Notes: generated by a model from the sequence alone, not told the origin. Shown: positions 20,223-31,283, counted from the first letter of the stretch. The stretch: DNA of 64,000 bases from Coremacera marginata (GCA_914767935.1 OU612043.1:86965538-87029537); one strand, 5' to 3'. Numbers and translations are program-made.

Positions 20223-22907
20223 CAGGAGATTGAAATCTTCAGAAAGAACTGTCGTAGAGACTTCAACTACGCAAGGCGTAGCAATAGTGAGGACTCATGG
20301 AAAATATACAGATCCAAACTAGGCATTTACAAAACGGCAGTCAGGAAGGCAAAAAGAGCCTCCTGCACTTCCTTATGTACAGCTATCGAAAATACTTCCG
20401 AGGCCTCAAGGCTTAGGAAAGTACTATCAAAACTTCTAACAGCAACAAGCTTTCTTCAAAAGGAACATGGTACCTGCACAGACTCATGCATCGAAACATT
20501 AGACACACTTATCGACGCACATTTTCCTGGTAGTGTTTGCGTTGACAACTCCAGCTTTCAATCGTCTCCTTCTAACCTTACAGTTCAACAGATTGAGCAG
20601 TTGACCAGCAAGAAGAATCTAAGATGGGCGATCTATTCGTTCCAACCATATAAATCTCCGGGTCCCGATAGTATTATACCAGCTAAACTACACTATAGCT
20701 TCAATGCATTAGTACCCTGGCTTTAGGCAATCTACAAAGGCTGCCTACTCCTTAACTATATCCGATCAGGTTGGAGAGAGACTAATGTCATCTTTATACC
20801 GAAAGCGGGCAAATCCTCTCACACTAAACCGAATGACTTTAGACCTGTAAGCCTCTCCTCCTTTTTGGTTAAAATACTGGAGAGACTTATTGGACTTCAC
20901 CTTAACTTGATAGGCTTCTGAAATCCCAACATGCCTATATTAAAGGCAGATCTTCACTCTCTTGTATCTACAGTCGGAAAATCACTTATGAGCAAGGAAT
21001 ATGCGCTTGCTGCTTTTCTAGACATAGCAGGAGCATTCAATAACGTCCTTCCGGATGCGGTTACCTCTGCCTTGTCAGAACTGGGGGTGGAGGATTCTCT
21101 CCACCTCCGTGAGCTTCATACATCAGATGCTCTTGGGCAGGGTGGTGAACTCAGAGCTGGAGGATCACGTATTCACAGGTTCGTAAGAAGAGGTACTCCG
21201 CAGGGAAAAGTCTTTTCTCCGTGCGGAGCCGTTCTTTGGTCCGTGACGGTTGACCAACTGTTGCGCATCATGCGGGGAGAAGGCTACATGGTTATTGCTG
21301 ACGATATCGCAATCTTATTTAACGGAAAATTTTCTCAGACTCTCTGTCAACTCATTGGGAGATCACTCTCAATCCTTTCGAGATGGGCATCCTCTTGTGG
21401 TTTAAGTGTTAACCCGGAGAAAACGGATCTCATTCTTTTCAATAGAAAATATAAACTACCCAACTTAATACCTCCGCGTCTAAACGGCACGAGGTTGATC
21501 TTTAGTGACAGCACGAAATACCTAGGAGCTATTCTGGATAGAAAGCTTTTCCGGAATGATAATTTAAAGGAACGTGTCAGAAAAGCAAACAGCTCTTTTT
21601 GCCTGTAAAAAATCGATAGGTAAAAAATGGGGTTTTCCCCCAAAATAGTACGCTGGATTTATACAGCAACTGTCCGACCCATACTTATGGCTTACTGGTG
21701 TGGTGGAGGGCCCTTGATAAGACAACGGCACTTCAGAAATTTGCAAAGGTGCAAAGAAGTGCAAGTCTATGTATTACTGAGGCATTGTCCACAACACCAA
21801 CTCACGCTTTGAATGTCATGCTTCACCTTCCTCCTCTTGATATCTTTGCCAGAGAATGTGCTAACACAGCAGCTCTCAGACTAAGAGAATCTGGAAATTG
21901 GATAGGTTATGGTTGCGGTCACACAACTATTCTGTCCCAGACAAAACAGACTACTGTGTGCCTCGCTTAAATCTTGGAAAGAACTACGAAGTTCTCATCC
22001 CTTCGCGGCTGGACTGGGCTAACAAAACCCCCATTAAAACAAACGGCATAAAAATCTTAACAGATGGATCAAAATTTCGAGAACAAGTAGGGGGAGGTAT
22101 TTACTCCAAGGACCTTGAAATCGAGGTATCCTTTAGACTCCCAACTTATTGTAGTGTCTACCAAGCGGAGATGGTGGCAATTCACGAAACCGCTTAGATT
22201 CTGGGTCAAAAAGACCTTGAAAGAAAAGTGTTTTCATCTTCTCAGATGAAAGCAGCCAAGCAGCGCTCAAGACGCTGAATTCACATACTGATAACTCCAA
22301 AACTCTCACTGAGTGCCGCAGATCTCTTAACGAGATGGGAAGACTAGTCAGGATCCACTCCATATGGGTACCCGGACACAGGGATATCGAAGGCAATAAC
22401 TTGGCAGACGAATTGGCTAGGAAGGGTACGACCTTAAACACCCTCTTAAATGAGGACCTTATTGGTATACCCATATCCTCCTATAAACTCCAGTGCAGTT
22501 ACAAATCCTTAAGTCTTGCACAAGAACACTGGGAGCATCTTGATACATGTAGGACTCCTAAGCTGACGTGGCCTTCCTACGACTTAAAATGCACCAAATC
22601 ACTGCTTGAGTTAAGAAGGGTAAACCTGTCAAAAATATAAGGAATCCTCATGGGTCACTGCCTAATCGGAACACATGCTCTTTGGTTGGGACTTATAGCA
22701 AATTATTTTTGCAGAAGCTGCAGATTTGAGGAGGAAGCAGAAAGTGTCCAGCCCCTCCTCTGCGAATGTCCGGCCCTTGCTAAAAGAAGGATGGCAACTC
22801 TGTGTCATACCTTTCTAAACGGACTTGCTGAAGTCTCATGCCTGGATGTTAGGCATATCCTAAAATTTATCACCCGCACGAACTGGTTTGAGGAGGGAAA
22901 TCTCTAG
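20223..22907 (+). pseudogene. RT, RNase H and zinc finger of the LOA/I-like LINE
   Basis: RT: FQPYKSPGPDSIIPAKL (near 20640), NDFRPVSLSSFLVKILERL (20832-20890), AAFLDIAGAFNNV (21013-21050), RRGTPQGKVFSPC (21185-21225) and VIADDIAILF (21292-21320; the usual YADD has Ile for Tyr). RNase H: ILTDGSKF (22050-22075), CSVYQAEMVAIHE (22152-22190), WVPGHRDIEGNNLADELAR (22365-22425). A zinc finger with CRSC..PLLCECP and the end NWFEEGNL follow (22710-22907). Stops near 20725, 22197 and 22640 and a few frameshifts make it inactive. Confidence 0.88.
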
Positions 22908-23019
22908 GGTTCAATAGAGATTATGTAGTATGACAACGGGCCTGCACTGGCCTAGGTGTCGAGTCGGCTATCGACTTAACCACTTTAACCTAACTTAACC
23001 TTACCTGACAAGCTATCAT

Positions 23020-23616
23020 TCATCGAATTTATAAAGCGAAGTGAAAACTAAATGATTTCTTGTCAAGCGAAGAGAAAAACTTAAAAACCAAAAAATGTCA
23101 CAAATAACAGAAATTGACAGTAAAATGTTTTATAGGTAAATGATTGATACATTTCATATAATAAAATGTAATAACGGTATTAAATTATGCTATTTACATT
23201 ATTACTTATATGTTAAAATCTTTAATTAAAAATATAATATTTGTTTTAAAAACCAAAAAGTAGTGACTTGGCAACCATAGTATTTGTGTCTGCATTGCAA
23301 AAATCATAATTGCGCTTATTGCGCTCAGAGCTGCTCAAAATCAATGTTGCATCCCATTGATATAAAAAAGGGCATTTTATAATCGTACTGTATAATATTT
23401 TGCATTTAATCATGTTTATATACCATATAGATTACTTCCTGTATGCAACACTCGATTTTAAGTAGCTATGCGCAAAGTAAAAGTATGAATTTATTTTTGT
23501 GATTCAGTTTTAAAAAAATATTAGTTAAAAATATGTTCGGTGGCAGATGTAGAACTATAGTAATGACATGGTCTTGCGAAAACCTTGTACGTATGCCAAG
23601 AACTTATTTTTGGTTT
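23020..23616. other. Unassigned flank
   Basis: AT-rich sequence of no recognisable type. It is the right half of the DNA into which the LINE at 16303-23005 inserted. Confidence 0.4.
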
Positions 23617-23647
23617 AATAAGACAAGGTAGTGTTAGTAGTTAAAAT

Positions 23648-24262
23648 CAGAGAACGCAAATAAACGAAACGATATATGAACCAATCTCTCAGAGAGTGAT
23701 ACAAAGTCTATATTTTTCATTCGAATTGTTAGTGAGGGCGAACGAAACACGAAACCTTTCAGTGGAAGAGAGAACTAACGTAATTTTTATAATTTTTGCT
23801 AATGTGTCAGTATAAAAAACGAAACCAAAGCAAACGTTTAATTGATGATCACTGTTATGCATAAGGCATTGAACGATAACACAAGACTTGTTTGCACACA
23901 GCGTGAGCGTGGCTTTTGTTTTTGTTGTTTCACAGGAAATTATGATATTAAAAAAACAAAGGAAGGAGAGAATTTTGCTGAGAATTTGCTAAAAAAACGA
24001 AGCAAAAATAGAAAGAGCGCAAAAGAATGCGAAGTAGAATATTTATTTTGTTGTTATCCGACGACCGTTTAACGAACCGTTGTTTCGGTTGCATTTGTGT
24101 CTCTTGGTTACACAATTTTTTGTTTTGTTTATAGTTTTGCTTGTAACAGCAATCGAAAATCAAAACAAACGCTCAATCGTTCTTTTATTATTTTAACCGT
24201 TTTTGTTTCGTACTCTGGAAAGATCGATGGAACGATTTTTTATTGTTTATTTTCGTTCTCTG
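23648..24262. mobile_element. hobo-type (hAT) non-autonomous element, 615 bp
   Basis: Terminal inverted repeats CAGAGAACGCAAATAAACG and CAGAGAACGAAAATAAACA. CAGAGAAC is the hobo-type hAT terminus. The flanking 8-mers GTTAAAAT (23640-23647) and GGTAAAAT (24263-24270) form a hAT-length target duplication with one mismatch. There is no transposase inside; short ORFs in the interior look random. Confidence 0.8.
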
Positions 24263-24288
24263 GGTAAAATTATCTTTTGTGGTGGGTA

Positions 24289-24552
24289 TGTGGTGTCCCA
24301 CAGTAGATTTACTATTTAAATATACTGTATCAAATAAATACTGTAATTTATATATTGTTTTTAAATTTAAGAAGTTATATTTTTATATATTAAGAAAAAT
24401 AAAATTTTATTTTGAGTTGTGAAAATTTGTTCAATAAAAAAGGCTTACAAAAATTAAATTAAAAAAGAAAAATTTATAAAAAATTAAAAATTGTCTATTA
24501 AATAAAAATTGCTAAATAAAAAAATAATATATTTGTTTGTTCAACAACCAAA
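24289..24552 (+). repeat. 5' LTR of the second Ty3-like element
   Basis: Starts TGTGGTGTCC and ends CAACAACCAAA. It is followed after two bases by a PBS-like TGGCGATCCTGC at 24555, whose tRNA I could not identify. Confidence 0.85.
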
Positions 24553-25420
24553 ACTGGCGATCCTGCAAACCTGCGAAGCCAAAGCAAACGCCCACGACGA
24601 CGACATAGTCACAAAAGATAGATACATAGATACAAAAGTCGAAATTCGGAACAGCACAGACAAAACAGCAAGAGAACATATTTTGAGCCTCTTCGATCTC
24701 CTCAAATAAGCTGAAATAACAGTTGCCAAAGACAATACGAAAACGGCGCACATTACGCAAGTCTACATGAACCACACAAACAAAGCAGCTGGTACGTCAA
24801 CAACATCTAACTTGTCCAACGGCGCCGCCTCCTCAAAGGCAGACAGTAATTCTGTAACTGCTGGTGGGGCACCTCCAGTACCACCACTAACGCCACCTGC
24901 AGCATCAACTACACCATCATACCTCACCACCACCACCACTACATCATTTGTCCAACAGAAAGTCGAAGAAACAACAACGGCGATCATCGTCACACAATTC
25001 AGCATTCTTCACTCTCAATAATAATACAACGAGAACAACAATAGAACCACGCAGTAGACACGGTCACTGATCAAGAATACCAACAACAACAAGAACAGCA
25101 TAAAACAGTGGCGACAACAACAAAAACAACATTAACAATGATAACAACAACAGCATTAGCAGCAGCGACAACAACGACAATATTACCAGCAGCAACAACA
25201 ATTTGAAAACAAAATTTTAAATTTATGTAAAATATTTGTCATTTTATAAATTTTTTTTCAGGATGCGTTGTCATTTTTGCTTATTCGCGAGGCACACACC
25301 TAGCTTTTACACGAATATTATACAACTGGATGGAAAGACCCAATCGTAATATATTCGAAGGCATTACACTGCACTAGGCAATTAATAGGTACACTATTGG
25401 GAAGATTTTTATTTTGAGAA
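24553..25420 (+). other. 5' internal region of the second Ty3-like element
   Basis: PBS followed by a low-complexity A/C-rich tract (CAA/ACA repeats, 25020-25210). An ORF at 24767-25021 is Thr/Ser/Pro-rich and could be a degraded gag N-terminus or chance coding in the repeat. I do not call it. Confidence 0.5.
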
Positions 25421-26035
25421 ATGCAGGGAACACCCCCACACACACCCCACTCTATTACACATACACCTCACTATATTACACATACACCTCACAGCGGTAG
25501 TGGGGACGAACCAACGTTAATTGATTTGGTAACAAATCCCCTAACGACTCCCGTAGAAATACATGCTGCGATTAAATTGCCACCTTTTTGGACTAACTGT
25601 CCTGAGGCATGGTTCGCACACACTGAGATACAATTTCAAGCCAAAAGTATTACAGTGGATAGAACCAAATACGTATACTTGGTAACAGCTCTACCACATG
25701 AAGTAATCTTCACAGTATTGAATTTTATCCAAAATCCACCGTCCACAAATCTATACAATGGACTCAAGAAAAAACTAATTGACAGACTTTCGTTGAGCGA
25801 AATCAAACGTCTCGACAAAATCCTGTCTGATTCTGAGATTGGTGATCAAAAACCATCCCAGTTTTTCCGTCCACTAGCATTGCTAGCTGATTCCTCAGTA
25901 AGTAGCGAACTCGTATACAAACTTTGGTTACGAAAATTACCAAAAAGTCTGAATGTTGCTTTGATCGGGTCAGGCCATGAAGGACTAGACGTTCTTCTTA
26001 AACTAGCAGATAACATGTGGGAAGTTATAGCTTGA
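25421..26035 (+). pseudogene. gag: gag of the second Ty3-like element
   Basis: 204 residues. A repetitive N-terminus (THTPH units) is followed by the lineage-typical capsid: LPPFWTNCPEAWFAHTEIQF, NPPSTNLYNGLKKKLIDRL, GDQKPSQFFRPLALLA and LADNMWEVIA. It ends before any zinc finger, and the frame is broken downstream. Length and motifs parallel gag at 3504-4352. Confidence 0.8.
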
Positions 26036-26399
26036 GGTGAAACCTCCTCTATAAATAAGAAATCCCCAAACTCTGAAGACTTGGTTGCAATCACGCAACA
26101 CTTTGCCGAAACGACAACCAAGATTTTAGAGAGTTTTAATTAGTTGTCGCTTGAAGTACAAGAACTAAGAAACTCCTGTTCAATGAACTCCAATCCGTGA
26201 AATTTTTCAAGGTCCCATAAACGACATCGAAGTATGTCACGACAACGGCCAGCTAATTGGGTATGTATATACCATTATCAATTCGGTAGAGCGGCCAGAA
26301 AATGTGAACAACCATGTGCATTTGTTCAAAACGGACTAACACCAAACAACACAACACACAAGTAGACAAACTTAAAAACTCCATTGCAATGACGAGTGA

Positions 26400-27537
26400 T
26401 GAAAGTTAAAAATTATTTACACGCCGTTTATTCGTATACGACAAAGACAACAACACTAATTTTTTAATCGACAGTGGTGCAGTAGTTTCAGTTAAACACA
26501 AATTAAAAATACCACAAACCGTACGAAAACAAGTCTTCGAACAATTATATAGCATTTCGCATCCAGGAACACGAGCATCACGACGTCTACTAACACAAAG
26601 ATATTTTTGGCCCAAAATGAATAAAGAAGTCATCAAATGTTCACAAGAATGTGTTAGATGTTAACGTTCAAAAATACATAAGAACACAAAAACAACTCCA
26701 CATAAAATCAAAATACCACATGGTCGTTTTGAACATATCCACATCGATAAAGTCGGTCCCTTACCAATATCGAATGGATATAGGTATCTACTCACCGCAG
26801 TTGACAGAAACACACGTTGGTCTGAAGCAATGGGTATGAATATAATAGACAACAATAGATGACAACCTTCAGAAAGAATTTATTTCCCGTTTTGGAGTTC
26901 CATTAAAAATTACATCCGATCGAGGAGCACAATTCACTTCAGTTACCTTCAGCAACTTTATCAAAAATCTTGGCTGTCAACACGTAACTACTTCAGATTA
27001 TCACCCACAAGCTAACGGCATGGTATGGTAGAGCGTTTTCACCGTCAGCTAAAAGATTCCCTCATCGCGAGCAACAACCAGACACATTGGTTTACAGAAT
27101 TACCGCTAGTTCTTTTAGGCCTCAGATCTTCGGCCAAGAAGATATAAAGGCATCGCCAGCTGAAATGGTTTTGTGGTAAAGACGAAACTTTTAATGCTTC
27201 AGATATACTCCCAAAAATTAAAAAGATTATTGGGGACAAACAATCACACATTTCACATCACAACACGAAGTTTCAACAATATTTCCCTAAAACATAAAAT
27301 AATTGCAAATTTATTTTCGTCAGAAATGACACCATCCATAGGAAACTCCAAGAGCCCTATGATGGACCGTTCGAAGTTATAGAACGAACACCCAAATATT
27401 TTAAAATCATTAAAAACAATTCCACAGTTACTGTTACTATTGATAGAATTAAGCCAGCATTACTAAACACCGAGACACCACACATACTACCTTCAGGACC
27501 TAAACCACAAAAAAAGTACACTCAACAACACCGTTAG
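26400..27537 (+). pseudogene. pol: Residual pol: protease start fused to integrase
   Basis: NFLIDSGAVVSV (protease active site, about 26458-26493) runs straight into KHKLKIPQTVRKQVFEQLYSI, SHPGTRASRRLL and C..C (integrase zinc finger). The core follows with HIDKVGPLPIS, TSDRGAQFTS and, after a frame change, VERFHRQ (about 26730-27050). Thus about 1.5-2 kb encoding the rest of protease, RT and RNase H is deleted at about 26493, in frame. Stops and frameshifts follow. The element could only have moved with enzymes supplied by relatives. Confidence 0.8.
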
Positions 27538-27568
27538 TATAGTTAGATTTCATAAGGAGGGGGAATAA

Positions 27569-27848
27569 CGTGGTGTCTTACAATAGATTTACTATTTAAA
27601 TATACTGTATCAAAAAAATACTTTAATTTATATACTGTTTTTAAATTAAGGAAGCTTTTTTTTATATATCAAGAAAAATAAAATTTTATATTCAGTTGTG
27701 AAAATTTGTTCAATAAAAAAAGTTTACAAAAATAAAATTCATCAAAAAAAAAATATATGTTTAAAGAAAAATTTATAAAAAATATAATTGTCTATTAAAT
27801 AAAAATTGCTTAATAAAAAAAAATATATTTGTTTGTTCAACAACCAAA
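27569..27848 (+). repeat. 3' LTR of the second Ty3-like element
   Basis: Matches 24289-24552 with substitutions and an A-rich expansion near 27740-27770. The first base appears mutated (CGTGGTGTC for TGTGGTGTC). It ends CAACAACCAAA before the GGTA duplication. Confidence 0.85.
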
Positions 27849-27981
27849 GGTATAGCACCTGTCATAATTATGTTTTTACGAATAAAAGCAAAACAAATAA
27901 CAAACTTTGCGAATTATATAATTCTATGTGTTTGACATCTTCTGTACCCACCGCTCCGAGACGAAGCTACCTTGTTAAATA

Positions 27982-28609
27982 AATCTTGATTTTTGCAAAG
28001 TAATTTTATAGCTGCTGGAAGTAACATAAAATAAAAACTCCCTCTTTATAAAGAATCTTCATAATATACTGGATATGCAACACTTGCTTTCACAACATCA
28101 TTCTCTCGCTCTAACGGTTTCTATAAAGAACACTGAAAACAAAGAAGTGCTAAAGCGGATTTTGCAGAAATCTTAAGGACATTACGTGATTTTTTTGTAC
28201 TCGGATATCAAAAGTAAACAGACTGACAGACGGATAATGTAAAATACTGATAAGCAGACGGACATGTAAAAATCCAGACGAATAGCGAAAAGTACAAATA
28301 TGTTTTAAGCTGAAAATAAAACTGGCATGTTTTTGTGCAGACATTTTTCAACCTTGCATCTTTATGACACTCCATGAAATGCGCCATGCCGGTGTTTTTA
28401 GAAATAAAACATTTTGTTTATTGGGACAGTCCATATGAAATCAACCAACACTAAGACGGTTTTCTAATCTAGAGGGAATAACTTTGGGCGTTTTTGAAAT
28501 TCCTTAAAAAAAAATCTAAAAATCTTTTTAAATTTTTTAATTTCACTTTTTAACTTTTTAAGTTTTTTGTCTGAAACCAGATTAATATTCACTTATTATT
28601 GAATTATCA
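27982..28609. other. No feature recognised
   Basis: AT-rich sequence without coding, repeat or terminal-repeat signature that I could detect. Confidence 0.4.
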
Positions 28610-28930
28610 GTTAAAAATTCGTTAATTTGTTATGCCATTACAGATTCCATTATTTTAGATAGGTAGAGTAATATAGCTATTGGTCGAAAGTCGTAATCTG
28701 CTTTAGGTACTGGTATTATTTTGGCATATTTCCAGCTATTTGGAAATGAGGATGTCGTTAACGCTGTATTAAAAATATGAATCAAGTGGGGTAGAAGCTT
28801 TGGAAGAGCGCTTTGACAAACACAGGATGAATGTTGTGAAACCACTCGCATTAGACTTTAATCGAATAAAAGACTGTAAAACATCTAAAACACAAACACA
28901 ATTAAAACTAAACACATTTTCTGCAGAAAC
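28610..28930 (-). pseudogene. CR1-like LINE fragment (RT)
   Basis: On the minus strand: FIRLKSNASGF, then LPKLLPHLIHIFNTAL, SSFPNSWKYAKIIPVPKA and DFRPIAILLYLSKIMESVM. These are the same RT blocks seen in the CR1-like LINE at 39820-44465, so this is a truncated, frameshifted relative. Both ends are missing. Confidence 0.75.
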
Positions 28931-29377
28931 TATATTGTTGGCTTGAAGGTATGAATTTGTTCCGATGGGCTCGCATGGGATGTTTAAAAATCTTTCGTTA
29001 AGATTTACTCAGCAAAAACTTCGCTTACATGTAATGGCTAAAATAATCTAAAAAACGTCAATAATCAATTACCTTCTATCTTACAGAATGCATTACTTTA
29101 ACATGGGCATGTCATTGCCGGTAAGCGATTGCAGTTTCTTATACTAGAGGAGCACTTATTTAAATTCATACCAGAGACGAATAAATAATATCTTACGCGC
29201 AAGTAATTTTATAATTGAAAGCAATTATTAATTTTGATTATAGAAGCAATTTACAAAAATAATGAAAATAACAGCTTACCAAAGCATTTCAGGTAATGCG
29301 TTAAATAATGCCTTGTGTAATAAAATAAAAACAACCCGTAAATTCAGTAATAATTTAATTCATTTTTTCATTTTATA
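28931..29377. other. No feature recognised
   Basis: AT-rich. GCATTA-containing words recur (for example near 29088 and 29300), but no element boundary can be supported. Confidence 0.35.
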
Positions 29378-29511
29378 GGCTAGGTTAGGTTAAAGTGGTT
29401 AAGTCTATAGCTGACTGGACACCTAGGCCAGTACAGGCCCGTTTTGATACCACATAATCTCCTTTGAACCCTAGAGGTTTCCCTCCTCAAACCAGTTCGT
29501 GCGGGTAATGA
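29378..29511 (-). mobile_element. Strongly 5'-truncated LOA/I-like LINE, 134 bp
   Basis: The minus strand matches the last about 130 bp of the LINE at 16303-23005 (NWFEEGNL end, CTAGGGTTCAA, GGCCTAGGTGTC, TTAACC tail). It is flanked by ATTTTATA (29370-29377 and 29512-29519), a likely target duplication. Confidence 0.75.
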
Positions 29512-29570
29512 ATTTTATAAATACAGCTATATTTTTATATTGATGTTGAGATCATATAAGTATACCAAGT

Positions 29571-30616
29571 TTATTCTCCTAACAAACTGTAATTTGCGCG
29601 ATCTTTGCTGACGCACACATTTTTGTGGTGCCTGTTTTTGACGTTTTTCAACCCCTTCCTCAAAGAATTAAGGAACATTTTTTCGTTTATTCCATCTTTT
29701 CGAGTTGCTCCTAAAAGAAATAAGTACATATGTATCTTCAATAAGCAATAATTTACGTTTTGAAATAGCAAAAATTATATCGAGTTCATAAAAATGGATA
29801 ATTTTGAAAATTTGGAAAATTTTTCTAATATCCATCCGTAATAATTTATCTATGCATATTAAAATATGGTATAATTCTTCATAATTACCATATAAAACAG
29901 CCATAATATTTTTATAATTTTGAAATATTTTCTTATTTTGTTTTCCATCAACGTTATAATCCAAAATCAACTCGATTGAAAAGATGCTGCTCATATTTTT
30001 TCAAGGCCCCCGTTTTTTACGAGTACTTCAATTGTCGCAATCTAGTAAGCAGAATAAAAGAAAAATTAGTTTTGTGCAAATAAAATTCAAAAAGAATACT
30101 TGCCATTTCATTTTTATTTTCATCAGCAATCATATTTTCCATTGCATCCAAATCGGATTGAGTTTGAATTGGAAAGTGTGCAAAATATTGAGGACTTGCA
30201 AATAAGTTTTTTGAAATTTGATCGATTAGTGTATTTTGTTCTGCCAATACTCCAGTAATTTTTTCCAATTGGTCCTGAAAGTACCTGTTTAAGAGAGAGA
30301 GAGGTAGTACAGTTGATATTACGTATCAATATTTAATAGAAATAAAAATGAACATGTTTTAACCGATTAATGCAATTATCGCATTTTAAAGCTCCGTGCT
30401 TTTCTGTAGATAGACTCTATCTCCATTTTTAGGGCTCCATTTTTCAAAATTTCTAAAAAGATTATTTAACTATGCATTACAAGTGTACAAAAAACTTTTT
30501 TCTGATGTACCTTTAAAGGAACCAAGCTCTTCTTTTATAATTTTTCTTATATCAAATTGGCCGTTATCGTAGTTTTCAGACTTTCGTTTTTTAGTTGTGC
30601 TTGTTTGTGAATTCAT
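29571..30616 (-). pseudogene. Multi-exon DUF4806-like gene, probably decayed
   Basis: Minus strand, ATG at 30616 (MNSQTSTTKKRKSEN, basic, then IRKIIKEELGSF). A second clear exon (about 30284-30160) reads LEKITGVLAEQNTLID and FPIQTQSDLDAMENMI, the pattern of the start of DUF4806 domains. A third (about 30000-29891) reads SSIFSIELILDYNVDGKQN and YKNIMAVLY. The last (29709-29571) reads ATRKDGINEKMF...YSLLGE. The last intron (about 29709-29890, GT-AG) joins in exact phase and creates LYGATRKDG, strong evidence for real splicing. Between exons 2 and 3 the frame does not join cleanly, and the region 30300-30500 is ambiguous. DUF4806 proteins of unknown function are common in insects, often near TEs. 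I cannot tell a host gene from a TE-borne one. Confidence 0.5.
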
Positions 30617-30797
30617 TTTTGTGCTGTTAAGATTTTACATACATATATGATGATAATAATAAAGTAATGAATGTTAAGTTTTAAAATATATGGTAATAAT
30701 AATAAATTTATGATAATAATACAGTTAAAGACAGTTGTGAATAAGTGGAATGAGAAGAGCATCAGTTTTGTAGGGTGAAAAATTTTCAAAAATTCCT

Positions 30798-30985
30798 TCA
30801 GGACCATACTGATTTGGATTTATAAGAGCAATTTCTAGGCTCATATAAAGAAGGAACGAGCTCTATAAAAAAATTATTAGGTTTAAAAAGTCGCTTTCCC
30901 TTGAATACGCCGTTTTCACAAATTTCGGTTATAACTACTGGATCACATGGTTTTATTGCGCAGTAGTTGTTAAACCTTGAACTAA
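30798..30985 (-). other. Coding-like stretch upstream of the DUF4806-like gene
   Basis: The minus strand has an open reading of about 60 residues with natural composition (FNNYCAIKPCDPVVITEICE, then LFKPNNFFIELVPSLY), ending at TGA 30798-30800. It is not a known family to me. It could be a 5' exon of the gene at 29571-30616 or a remnant of a transposon protein. Confidence 0.35.
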
Positions 30986-31004
30986 AAAAGGAGGTAGATG
31001 TGTA

Positions 31005-31024
31005 TTAGGGTGGGGCGATTAGTA
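31005..31024. repeat. Isolated 20-bp terminus of the 31.8-kb DNA transposon family
   Basis: TTAGGGTGGGGCGATTAGTA occurs here and again at 31762-31781 as the left end of the large transposon. Here it runs straight into a mariner end at its TA, so a mariner landed inside the terminus of another copy. Confidence 0.6.
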
Positions 31025-31283
31025 CGTAGGGTGCCTTTTATATTTCGGGATTTGGCAACCCTGGTGTTGCAATCTGTCAACTGAAAGCTCTATCGCAAAG
31101 TTTGACATTTGTTGGCTTATACGTACTCAGAACGTTTTGACATACGAGCGCTATTTGTGTTGTTTATAGTAACTTAAAAGATTCATCTCGGTCTAAAAAT
31201 GGAATTAAATCGTGAACATTTTCGTGCGATTATTTTTTACAACTTTCGACGTGAATTAACACAGCAACAGTGCATGGATGAAC
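31025..31283 (+). mobile_element. Truncated mariner (DD34D family), 259 bp
   Basis: It starts after TA with CGTAGGGTGCCTTTTATATT and continues into MELNREHFRAIIFYNF. It differs from the corresponding end of the full mariner (50266 downward) at only two of about 259 positions. It then stops abruptly in codon 28 or so, with hAT-like sequence following. Confidence 0.9.

Larger units (their letters stand above)
16303..23005 (+). mobile_element. LOA/I-like LINE with RNase H, split by an RTE element
   Basis: A perfect 14-bp target duplication TGACAAGCTATCAT (16289-16302 and 23006-23019) delimits it. It is 5'-truncated within ORF2, starting in the endonuclease. Order: endonuclease, RT, RNase H, zinc finger, tail TTAACCTAACTTAACCTTACC-like. 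The RTE at 17141-20210 interrupts it between endonuclease and RT. Without the RTE it is about 3.6 kb. Confidence 0.9.
24289..27848 (+). mobile_element. Second CsRn1-like Ty3 retrotransposon, reverse transcriptase deleted
   Basis: LTR, gag, protease start, integrase, LTR, with a 4-bp target duplication GGTA (24285-24288 and 27849-27852). A purine tract AAGGAGGGGGAATAA precedes the 3' LTR. Gag resembles that of the element at 3141-7790, but its sequence and LTRs are different, so it is a separate family. Most of protease, all RT and RNase H are absent. Confidence 0.88.
23617..27981. mobile_element. Small MITE (ACAAGGTAGTGTT ends), split by two insertions
   Basis: Left end AATAAGACAAGGTAGTGTT at 23617 and right end CTACCTTGTTAAATA at about 27981. 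A complete 178-bp copy of the same family lies at 59726-59903. Alignment to that copy shows the middle continuing across the hobo-type element (23648-24262) and the Ty3-like element (24289-27848): GGTGGGTA before the second insertion continues with TAGCACCTGT after it. Confidence 0.75.

Noticed and set aside
24767..25021. Thr/Ser-rich ORF as an extra Ty3 gene
   Set aside because: Low-complexity CAA/ACA sequence generates it; no family motif and no conservation signal available.
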